Origin: Candidatus Coatesiibacteriota bacterium
GTDB taxonomy: Bacteria; Oederibacteriota; CAKKQC01
Assembly (NCBI GenBank): GCA_023265785.1
Contig: JAHFSL010000040.1
Location: 1 to 10,377, forward strand
Reading direction: 5' to 3'
DNA length: 10,377 nt
Made by a program: the position numbers and the translations under genes. Positions 1 through 5,198 of the stretch are shown one piece after another (positions within the stretch are counted from its first letter, which is position 1; every line of letters starts with the position of its first letter). The notes beneath the pieces were generated by a model that was not told the origin of the DNA, made no database searches, and saw nothing but the letters and a program-made list of their open reading frames with translations.

Positions 1-376
1 ATGCCGGAACCGCCTCCTGGAACAAATGTGCGACGCACAACGTCCGCATTCCTGACAGGAAGAGGAGCACAACGACGCACACCAACTTGACATGAAAGCG
101 CCAGCCCCATGATGTTGCGAAATCCGGGATGGAACCAATGACAGCCGCGAGATTACCCATTCCCGTTGCCACCAGGACTCCAACGCTTGCCCAGAAGAGA
201 TATTCATAGCGGAAAGCTATCAAGACCGCTCTGACAGCATCGGAGCCTCCCCGCCAGTTGGCTTTCCCCCACATCAGTGCCACCAGGGTGGCACTTCCCC
301 CGACGATGACGGCCATCGCCATGACATGCAGGAACCGTACCAGGAACGCCAACGGGTGGGGGTGAAGGATGGTCAC
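1..376 (-). CDS. CopD/DUF2269-like multi-pass membrane protein (partial, C-terminus beyond window)
   Basis: An open frame runs on the minus strand from about 376 off the left edge, so the C-terminus is missing. The 125 visible residues contain three or four hydrophobic helices. One near the N-terminus reads LAFLVRFLHVMAMAVIVGG, one after an aromatic patch reads FRYEYLFWASVGVLVATGMG, and one reads HVKLVCVVVLLFLSGMR. The 'RFLH...VGG' first helix and the 'W...HVKL..V..L' later helix resemble the CopD (copper resistance D) and DUF2269 membrane families; this is recognition by eye. The role would be in the inner membrane, and copper handling is only a family-level guess. The start is uncertain. 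GTG at 376 gives a natural N-terminus, an in-frame GTG lies at 424, and neither has a good ribosome site. A strong promoter with an operator-like palindrome lies about 100 nt upstream. Confidence 0.6.
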   Translation of the reverse strand, partial: MTILHPHPLAFLVRFLHVMAMAVIVGGSATLVALMWGKANWRGGSDAVRAVLIAFRYEYLFWASVGVLVATGMGNLAAVIGSIPDFATSWGWRFHVKLVCVVVLLFLSGMRTLCVAHLFQEAVPA

Positions 377-464
377 CCGCGCACCGCTTCGTAGGCGTCC
401 CGCCCAGGGGCCCGGCCCGCCCACCGGCCATGGCCGGCCGGTCCAACCTCCGCCGCTGCGCTCG

Positions 465-482
465 TTTTGAACATGTTCAAAA
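465..482. promoter_or_regulatory. 18-bp perfect palindrome, probable repressor operator
   Basis: TTTTGAACATGTTCAAAA is its own reverse complement over all 18 bases. It begins inside the -10 hexamer and spans the predicted start of transcription of the CopD-like gene. That is the classic place for a dimeric repressor to block RNA polymerase. The size and symmetry fit TetR- or MarR-like regulators. The regulator gene is not in the window and I do not recognise the operator. Confidence 0.6.
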
Positions 483-509
483 TATCCCAGATCATGGACG
501 CGTTGTCAA
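481..509 (-). promoter_or_regulatory. Sigma-70-type promoter for the CopD-like gene
   Basis: On the minus strand a perfect -35 TTGACA (504..509) is followed by 17 bp and then GATATT (481..486), which matches TATAAT at 4 of 6 positions. The predicted transcription start is near 474, about 98 nt before GTG 376. The promoter lies between the tRNA and the membrane-protein gene, so that gene need not rely on tRNA readthrough. Confidence 0.65.
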
Positions 510-548
510 GTGGGGGCGATGGATGCTACGTCATCGGGAGGGAGGGCG

Positions 549-631
549 TGCGGGCGGAGAGATTTGAACTCCCACGGGGTTTCCCCCACAGGCTCCTAAG
601 GCCTGCGTGTCTGCCGTTTCACCACGCCCGC
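549..631 (-). tRNA. tRNA-Leu, anticodon UAG
   Basis: The minus strand folds into a complete 83-nt class II tRNA. The acceptor GCGGGCG pairs perfectly with CGCCCGC, with discriminator A at 549. The D-stem is GTG/CAC. The anticodon stem CAGGC/GCCTG encloses loop CTTAGGA, giving anticodon TAG, which reads CUN leucine codons. A 15-nt long variable arm has a GGGG/CCCC stem, as expected for leucine. The T-arm is GGGAG-TTCAAAT-CTCTC with one G-U pair. No 3' CCA is encoded, so CCA must be added by the nucleotidyltransferase. No integrase or duplicated tRNA end is seen that would mark it as an attachment site. Confidence 0.95.
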
Positions 632-819
632 TCCTGTCCCGAAGGGGGAAACCGAGGTTTCCCCCCTACGGCGGACCGTATTCATCTTAACCTCAAAAGG
701 AAACGGTCCTGCCACCTCCCACCTATCTCCTAGCGCCAATCGCTCTGACCAGGCTCATCTGCCGCTTGGCTTCCACTCAAGGAAGAATCGAAATCTACTC
801 AAACGCCGAGCCAAGGCGG
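632..819. other. Non-coding gap between the tRNA and the small protein gene
   Basis: I see no credible gene in this 188-bp stretch, and its right half is clearly less GC-rich than the genes around it. It holds the hairpin at 644..665 and a 7-bp inverted repeat, GGACCGT (673..679) with ACGGTCC (703..709). Between the arms of that repeat, on the minus strand, lie weak promoter-like words (TAAGAT, 684..689; TTGAGG, 691..696) with no proper spacing. The tRNA promoter presumably lies here but I cannot place it. Confidence 0.5.
644..665. repeat. Strong GC-capped hairpin 5' of the tRNA
   Basis: GGGGGAAACC (644..653) is followed by GA and then GGTTTCCCCC (656..665), a near-perfect inverted repeat able to form a 9-10 bp stem. 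Neither strand has a T-run after it, so it is not a canonical intrinsic terminator. On the minus strand it ends 12 nt before the 5' end of the mature tRNA, so it would sit in the precursor leader if transcription starts upstream of it. Confidence 0.5.
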
Positions 820-1005
820 CTATGATTTCTTGAAATAGAACGAGAGGGCCCGGGGAGTGTCCCGGCGACGCTTCACCCCATGGGAGAACAGGGCCCGAAT
901 GAGGTCCTCGCCCACCCGGATCCGCTCACGCGCCGTCATGCGCCGGAGCGCCTTTCCCCGCATCCGCTCGGCACGGCGACTGTAGGCGACCGGATCGTGA
1001 ATCAT
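820..1005 (-). CDS. Small basic protein of unknown function
   Basis: This is a 61-residue protein beginning MIHDPVAYSRRAERMRG and ending ALSFYFKKS. It is very rich in Arg and Lys. It has no signal peptide or membrane segment, and a central stretch (about residues 8-40) looks helical. I recognise no domain, and a nucleic-acid or ribosome contact would be a guess from charge alone. I chose ATG 1005 because a -10-like TAGAAT lies exactly 7 nt upstream, the same arrangement as two other genes here. A GTG at 1029 would add eight residues but would place the promoter inside the gene. It follows the MalG-like permease by 30 nt on the same strand, yet appears to have its own promoter, so it may not belong to the transporter operon. 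The unbroken charged composition and the promoter argue that it is real. Confidence 0.55.
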   Translation of the reverse strand: MIHDPVAYSRRAERMRGKALRRMTARERIRVGEDLIRALFSHGVKRRRDTPRALSFYFKKS

Positions 1006-1012
1006 TGATCCA

Positions 1013-1018
1013 ATTCTA
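1013..1018 (-). promoter_or_regulatory. -10 element (TAGAAT) for the small protein, probably leaderless
   Basis: TAGAAT is followed by 7 nt and then ATG 1005. A TG one base upstream makes an extended -10 (TGATAGAAT). No clear -35 and no Shine-Dalgarno sequence are visible. The element lies between the permease stop (1036) and the ATG, so the small gene can be transcribed separately. Confidence 0.5.
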
Positions 1019-1035
1019 TCAGGACCCACGCTCCG

Positions 1036-1884
1036 CTAGCCCTTGACGGCGCCCAGGGTGAGGCCGCGGACGAGCCAGCGCTGGGCGACCAGCGCCAGCA
1101 CCGCGGGGGGCCCGAGGGCCAGCAGGGAGCGGGTGGCAACGTACCAGAACTGGATGCCCTGCGTGTGCTCCGTTCCCGCGATCAGGACGGGCATCGTGAC
1201 CGCGTGATGGTAGGACAGAGTCAGCGCGAACAGGAACTCGTTCCACGAGAAGGCCATGCACAGCACGGCGGCGGCGGCTAGCCCGGGCAGGGCAACGGGC
1301 AGGACGACCCGGTGAAAGGCCACCCAGGTGGAGGCGCCATCCACCCGCGCGGCCTCCTCCAGCTCCGCCGGCAGGTCGGCGAAGAGGTCCTGCAGGATGA
1401 GGGCGGCAAACGGCGCATTCATGGCGGCGTGGACAAGAATGAGGGCGAGGGGCGTATCGAGCAGGCCCAGGGTCTTGAACATGAGAAAGTAAGGCGCCAG
1501 CAGGACCACCGGCGGCAGGAACCGCTGGGAAATGAGCCAGAGCCACCAGAACCGCTTCTGGCGGTCGTTGGAGAGCCGGGCCACCGCGTACGCCGCGGGG
1601 GTGGCCAGCGCCAGCGCGAGCAGGGAAGAGAGCACCGCCACGAGCGTGCTGGTCCCCATCGCCCCGCGCAGTTCGGGGCCCCGGCTGGTCAGTTCCTCCT
1701 GCCAGTGCATGAGGGTGGGCTGGAACTGGAGGAACGGAATGACCTTCAGCGAAAAGACATCCACCGGCTGTTTGACCGAGGTCAGGACCGTCCAGATGAG
1801 CGGCCCGACCGCCCACAGGACGGCCACCCCGAGCGCCGCCGGGACCACCAGCCGGGTCAGGCCGCGGCGCGCTTCAGGTTCCAT
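1036..1884 (-). CDS. ABC sugar-type importer, MalG-like permease
   Basis: This 282-residue inner-membrane permease belongs to the carbohydrate CUT1 (MalG/UgpE) type. It has about six membrane helices, the first at residues 12-36. The cytoplasmic EAA loop that docks on the ATPase is intact at about 177-197 (EEAARVDGASTWVAFHRVVLP), with the conserved Gly. The C-terminus VRGLTLGAVKG is typical of MalG-type proteins. ATG 1884 is chosen because AGGTG lies about 9 nt upstream and the protein then begins MEPEARRG just before the first helix. The longer frame back to 1932 adds only Arg/Pro-rich sequence inside the previous gene. It overlaps the end of the MalF-like gene by 28 nt, so the two permeases are probably translationally coupled. 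They would form a heterodimer. The substrate is not readable, and no ATPase gene is present. Confidence 0.9.
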   Translation of the reverse strand: MEPEARRGLTRLVVPAALGVAVLWAVGPLIWTVLTSVKQPVDVFSLKVIPFLQFQPTLMHWQEELTSRGPELRGAMGTSTLVAVLSSLLALALATPAAYAVARLSNDRQKRFWWLWLISQRFLPPVVLLAPYFLMFKTLGLLDTPLALILVHAAMNAPFAALILQDLFADLPAELEEAARVDGASTWVAFHRVVLPVALPGLAAAAVLCMAFSWNEFLFALTLSYHHAVTMPVLIAGTEHTQGIQFWYVATRSLLALGPPAVLALVAQRWLVRGLTLGAVKG

Positions 1885-2717
1885 CGGGCCAGCACCTGGC
1901 ACAGGACGGCGACGAGGGCGAAGAGAACCCACGCCAACGCCGAGCCATAGCCAAAATCAAAGAACGTCATGCACTTGCGATAGGCCAGCAGGGAGAGCGT
2001 TTCGGTTCCCAGCCCCCCGCCGGTCAGGCTGAACGGCAGGTCGGCCAGCTTCAGCCCCTCGACAAACCGAAGGAGGGCGGCCAACGCCAGCGTGGGCCGC
2101 AGGAGCGGGAAGGTCAGGTGGCGAAACCGCCCCCAGGCGGTCAGGGGCTCCAGTCGCGCGGCCTCAAAGAGGTCCACCGGCTGGGCCAGCAGGCCGGCAT
2201 AGGCGATCAGGAAGGTGAATGGGGTCCACTCCCACAGGTCGGCCAGCAGGAGCGAAAGGAAGGCTCCCCCCTGGCTGGACAGCCAGGGCACCCCGGGTGC
2301 GCCGATCCCGGCCAGCGCCAAATTGAGCGGTCCGGACTCCTCATGAAACACGGTCAATCCGAGGTACCCCAGCGCGACGGGTGCCATGAACAGCGGCAGG
2401 GTCAGCGGGGTGCGGGCGAGCTCCCCCATGCTCCCGGCGGCCCGGACCAGCAGGGCCAGCCCGAGCCCCAGCGCCGTCTCCAGGATGGCGGCGAGGGCGG
2501 CGAAGCCTACGGTGAACCGGAGCGCATCCCGGAACCGGTAGTCGCCCAGGACCGTTGCGAACTGGCCCAGCCCGGCGAAGGACCAGCCACCGTCCGCGGG
2601 ATCAATCCGGCCTACCGCCAGCGCGAGGGACCAGAGGAGCGGAAAGACGGTAAGGAGGGCGATCCCGGTGACCAGCGGCGCCAGAAACAGGCGCCGCTCC
2701 CTACGGCGCGTACCCAA
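1857..2717 (-). CDS. ABC sugar-type importer, MalF-like permease
   Basis: This is a 286-residue inner-membrane permease of the MalF/UgpA type. It starts with a basic RRRERR patch and a first helix at about 10-36, followed by about five more helices. The EAA loop lies at about 185-206 (FEAARLEPLTAWGRFRHLTF). The usual Gly of EAAxxxG is Pro191 here, a deviation in the turn that contacts the ATPase; the partner permease keeps the Gly. The best start is TTG 2717. It sits just after GGGAGG on the minus strand and retains the basic patch before helix 1, as in homologues, although the spacing of 3 nt is short. An alternative is a CTG at the beginning of LFLAPL. Frame sequence upstream of 2717 is Arg-rich noise inside the binding-protein gene. 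The start overlaps the binding-protein stop by 17 nt, which implies one transcript. Confidence 0.87.
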   Translation of the reverse strand: MGTRRRERRLFLAPLVTGIALLTVFPLLWSLALAVGRIDPADGGWSFAGLGQFATVLGDYRFRDALRFTVGFAALAAILETALGLGLALLVRAAGSMGELARTPLTLPLFMAPVALGYLGLTVFHEESGPLNLALAGIGAPGVPWLSSQGGAFLSLLLADLWEWTPFTFLIAYAGLLAQPVDLFEAARLEPLTAWGRFRHLTFPLLRPTLALAALLRFVEGLKLADLPFSLTGGGLGTETLSLLAYRKCMTFFDFGYGSALAWVLFALVAVLCQVLARWNLKRAAA

Positions 2718-4227
2718 TGGCCTCCCGGTACAGCCGCTTCTGCTTGTCCGGCCCGCGGCGGGCGGTGATGGCCCGCCAGTCGTCCGCGACGCGGTCCAGC
2801 GCCTGCCGGGGATTGACACTCCCCGCCGTCGCCTCGGCCAGGTGCAGGTCCAGCGCATCCCAGTATTCCGGCGTGCCCGGGATGCGCAGATAGGGCAGGG
2901 TGGTCTTGGTCATGAAGTAATTTTCGTGGTAGGCGCGGAGGTATTCCTTCACATCGGAAGGGTCCCAGCCCGCCTCCTGGTAGTCCGCCAGCAGGGCCTG
3001 GCCCTGGGGCACGAGCCAGTGGAACGACATGCCCGGGTTGATTCCCGTCCAGCCGTGCGTTTCGTTGTAGAAGTTGACCTCCCGGGACGCCTGCCAGGCC
3101 AGGAAGTCATAGGCCGCCTCGGGATGCTTGCTGAACCGGGAGATGACGCCGTGCCAGGAGGCCCCGACCGTGTTGGCAACCAGGTTCGGCTTCTCCAGCT
3201 TCCGCCACGCCTTGGCCTGCCCGTCCCATACGTCCCGGCTCCCGGGCAGGGTCGCGCACCCCAGCAGGCCCCGCACCCGCGACTTGGCGGGGTCCTGGGC
3301 CAGCGCGCCGACATCGCCCCAGGAGAAGATCATGGCCGACCTGCCCCGCAGGAAGTGGTCCCAGGCCTCCCCCAGGCTCCAGGCCAACTGGGCGTGGGGG
3401 CCGGCCTTCGCCAGATCCACCAGCCGCTCGAGCGCCCGCACATGGCCGGGCGAGTTGATCAGCGGCTCCATCGTCTCGGGGTCAAACCAGTACACCCCGT
3501 GCCAGCGATCCAGCCGGCCGGGCAGGACGGTGTACGGTGCCGAGAGCGCCATGTAGTGGAAGAACCCCTGGCCCCCGCGCTTCAAGTGCATCACGATGCC
3601 GGTTCCACCGGTGCCGTCATCCAGCGGTGTCCCGGCGTTGAAGGTCCGGCCGTTGAAGAACTCCGCCAGATCGCGCACCTGGTCCCAGGTCCGCGGCGGA
3701 TCGGGCAGGGCGTACCGGAACCGGGAGCGGAATTCCTTCCGGGCCGCCGCATTGCGGAACACATCCTTCCGGTAGTACAGGATCATGGCGTCCGCATCGT
3801 TGGCCGCGCCATAGTACTTCCCGTTCCACTGCAGGAGGCTTCGGATGGGTGGCACCACCTCCCTCGGATTCCACGCCGGGAACCGGGGGTCCTTCATCCA
3901 CCGATCAATCGGCAGGATGTAGTTCCCCTCGATGTAGTCGCCGTAGAACCACGAGGGACCGATGAAGGCGTCATAGAACCCCGCGCCGGAACGAAGATCT
4001 CCGAAGATTTTTTCATACAGCTCCCCGAAGGGCACCTCCGCGATGTCCAGCATGGCCCCGGTCCGCTCCCGCCACCGGTCGCGCCAGTGGTACAGCGGAC
4101 CCGAGATGGCCCCCTTGGGACCGGAGGCGAAGACAGCGATGGTGATCTTGACCCCGTCATAGGGCTTGGCCGCCGCCGTACCCGAAAGAAAGAGGGCCGC
4201 CATGGGAACCAGAACGCGTATCCGCAT
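2701..4227 (-). CDS. ABC importer extracellular solute-binding protein (sugar type)
   Basis: This 508-residue exported protein would capture the substrate in the periplasm and hand it to the two permeases encoded downstream. The Sec signal peptide is clear: MRIRVLVPMAALFLSGTAAA, with cleavage likely after residue 20. No lipobox cysteine is seen, so it should be soluble in the periplasm. The body looks like family 1 (SBP_bac_1) binding proteins of CUT1 systems, including 'KYYGAANDADAMILYYRKDVF' near 135-155 and 'GRSAMIFSWGDVG' further on. It is rich in Trp and Tyr, as is common for stacking against sugars. At 508 residues it is longer than the usual 400-450, so the substrate may be larger or unusual; I cannot name it. 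It starts at ATG 4227, 7 nt after TAGAAT. It is the first gene of the importer unit and is divergent from the cyclic-nucleotide-binding genes across 58 bp. Confidence 0.88.
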   Translation of the reverse strand: MRIRVLVPMAALFLSGTAAAKPYDGVKITIAVFASGPKGAISGPLYHWRDRWRERTGAMLDIAEVPFGELYEKIFGDLRSGAGFYDAFIGPSWFYGDYIEGNYILPIDRWMKDPRFPAWNPREVVPPIRSLLQWNGKYYGAANDADAMILYYRKDVFRNAAARKEFRSRFRYALPDPPRTWDQVRDLAEFFNGRTFNAGTPLDDGTGGTGIVMHLKRGGQGFFHYMALSAPYTVLPGRLDRWHGVYWFDPETMEPLINSPGHVRALERLVDLAKAGPHAQLAWSLGEAWDHFLRGRSAMIFSWGDVGALAQDPAKSRVRGLLGCATLPGSRDVWDGQAKAWRKLEKPNLVANTVGASWHGVISRFSKHPEAAYDFLAWQASREVNFYNETHGWTGINPGMSFHWLVPQGQALLADYQEAGWDPSDVKEYLRAYHENYFMTKTTLPYLRIPGTPEYWDALDLHLAEATAGSVNPRQALDRVADDWRAITARRGPDKQKRLYREAIGYAP

Positions 4228-4234
4228 GCCCGGT

Positions 4235-4240
4235 ATTCTA
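4235..4240 (-). promoter_or_regulatory. -10 element (TAGAAT) for the ABC importer operon, probably leaderless
   Basis: On the minus strand TAGAAT is followed by ACCGGGC (7 nt) and ATG 4227, so transcription should begin at or beside the start codon. There is no purine-rich ribosome site in those 7 nt beyond GGG. No good -35 is visible. Its -35 zone (about 4258-4263) lies next to that of the divergent promoter. Confidence 0.55.
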
Positions 4241-4273
4241 GCCCGAAGACGCGGAAACCCCGAATTCGCGTGC

Positions 4274-4279
4274 TATTAT
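4274..4279 (+). promoter_or_regulatory. Extended -10 element (TGCTATTAT) for the cyclic-nucleotide protein pair, probably leaderless
   Basis: TATTAT, preceded by TGC, is followed by 6 nt and ATG 4286. A start of transcription 7 nt downstream falls on the A of the ATG. No Shine-Dalgarno sequence precedes the ATG. The -35 region would be near 4251-4256 (GCGGAA), a poor match. The whole divergent intergenic space is only 58 bp, so both promoters must share it. Confidence 0.55.
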
Positions 4280-4285
4280 CAATCC

Positions 4286-4747
4286 ATGTCCATGAAGCTT
4301 GGCCCGCAGGAAATCGCCTCCCTCCGGCTGATCCTCAAGAAGATCGCCTTCCTGGACCAGTTAAAGATCAACGAACTGGACGAACTGATCGGCGCGCTCG
4401 ACAAACGCCCGTTTCACCGGGGCGAGGTCCTGATCAAGCAGGGCACCATCGGCGAGACCTTCTTCATCCTGGCTTCCGGCTCGGCCGGTGTGTACAAGGA
4501 AAAGTTCCTGTCCAGCAAGAAGATCGCGGAGATCGGCCCGGACACCTATTTCGGCGAGATGGCCCTCCTGGACAACGCCCCGCGCACCGCCACCGTGGTC
4601 GGCGAGGGTGATGGCGAGGTCTACTTCCTGCCGCGTGAGACCTTCAAGAAGGTCCTGCTCAATAATCCCGGTATCGCGGCCCAGATCCGCCAGACCTCGG
4701 ACTACCGGAAGGCCCAAAACCGGGCGCTGGATGTGAAGAAGGAGTGA
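4286..4747 (+). CDS. Stand-alone cyclic-nucleotide-binding (Crp-like fold) protein, copy 1
   Basis: This 153-residue cytoplasmic protein is made almost entirely of one cNMP-binding beta-barrel domain (about 24-135), preceded by a short helix and followed by a charged tail. The phosphate-binding cassette is intact: FGEMALL at 89-95 and APRTATV at 98-104. Glu91 and Arg100 are the residues that hold the ribose and phosphate of cAMP or cGMP in the family. There is no DNA-binding HTH, kinase, channel or enzymatic domain, so it would act as a ligand-sensing partner for another protein. ATG 4286 fits a -10 element 6 nt upstream; ATG 4292 is an alternative two residues in. The in-frame opening further upstream lies in the ABC gene and is rejected. 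It is followed 10 nt later by a paralogue. Confidence 0.88.
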   Translation: MSMKLGPQEIASLRLILKKIAFLDQLKINELDELIGALDKRPFHRGEVLIKQGTIGETFFILASGSAGVYKEKFLSSKKIAEIGPDTYFGEMALLDNAPRTATVVGEGDGEVYFLPRETFKKVLLNNPGIAAQIRQTSDYRKAQNRALDVKKE

Positions 4748-4757
4748 GGGGCCGGCC

Positions 4758-5198
4758 GTGAAATTGCCGATCGAGACCCTCCAGCAGGTCCACCAGATGC
4801 TGAACGCCATTCCCTTTCTCAAGATGCTCAAGCAGGGCGAGATCGAGGAAATGGCCTTGAGCCTCAACCTGCGGCATTACATGAAGGACGAAACCATCAT
4901 CCGGCAGGGCGAGCCGGGTAAGCTCTTCTACCTCAACTTCAAGGGCCGGGTCGGGGTCTACCGTTCAAAGCTGTTCGGCAAGAAGCAGGTCGCGACCATC
5001 GGGGCCGGGGAGTTCTTCGGTGAGATTGCGCTGATCGAGAATGTCCCCCGCACCGCCACGGTCATCGGGCTGGAGGATGGCGAGATGTTCACCCTCGCCC
5101 GGGAATCCTTCGAGAAGGTCCTGCTGGCCAACCCCGGGATCGCCACCGTCATCCGGCAGATCTCGGAGACCCGCCGCGCCGCCAACCAGGAAGCCTGA
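4758..5198 (+). CDS. Stand-alone cyclic-nucleotide-binding protein, copy 2
   Basis: This 146-residue paralogue of the preceding gene has the same architecture: an N-terminal helix containing 'IPFLKMLKQGEIEEMALSL', one cNMP-binding domain, and a charged C-terminal tail. The phosphate-binding cassette is present as FGEIALI (87-93) and VPRTATV (96-102), with Glu89 and Arg98. The two copies share blocks such as GVY, FGE.AL, PRTATV, KVLL.NPGIA and IRQ, so they arose by tandem duplication. They have since diverged widely elsewhere, which suggests different ligands or partners, or a heterodimer. GTG 4758 is preceded by GAGGGG at about 7 nt, a proper ribosome site, in contrast to copy 1; this fits an internal operon gene. 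Its TGA is directly followed by the stop of hemL on the other strand. Confidence 0.88.
   Translation: MKLPIETLQQVHQMLNAIPFLKMLKQGEIEEMALSLNLRHYMKDETIIRQGEPGKLFYLNFKGRVGVYRSKLFGKKQVATIGAGEFFGEIALIENVPRTATVIGLEDGEMFTLARESFEKVLLANPGIATVIRQISETRRAANQEA

Noticed and set aside
465..482. Palindrome as a Gram-positive LexA (SOS) box
   Set aside because: The SOS box is GAAC-N4-GTTC. Here the spacing between GAAC and GTTC is only 2, so it does not fit.
644..665. Hairpin as an intrinsic terminator
   Set aside because: No T-tract follows on either strand, and it lies upstream of the tRNA rather than after a gene.
467..733. Plus-strand frame across the promoter and tRNA
   Set aside because: It reads through the complement of a complete tRNA and an operator; no ribosome site or domain.
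762..819. Possible terminator after the small protein gene
   Set aside because: CCGCTTGGCT and AGCCAAGGCGG can pair only with a bulge and a loop of about 37 nt, and no T-run follows.
1006..1029. GTG 1029 as the start of the small protein
   Set aside because: It would put the -10 element inside the coding region; ATG 1005 matches the geometry of other genes here.
2718..2858. N-terminal extension of the MalF-like permease
   Set aside because: It would overlap the binding-protein gene by about 150 nt with Arg-rich, non-conserved sequence.
2668..4611. Long open frame on the plus strand opposite the ABC genes
   Set aside because: It is antisense to a clear binding-protein gene. Its translation is Pro/Arg/Gly-rich without domains, as expected in GC-rich DNA.
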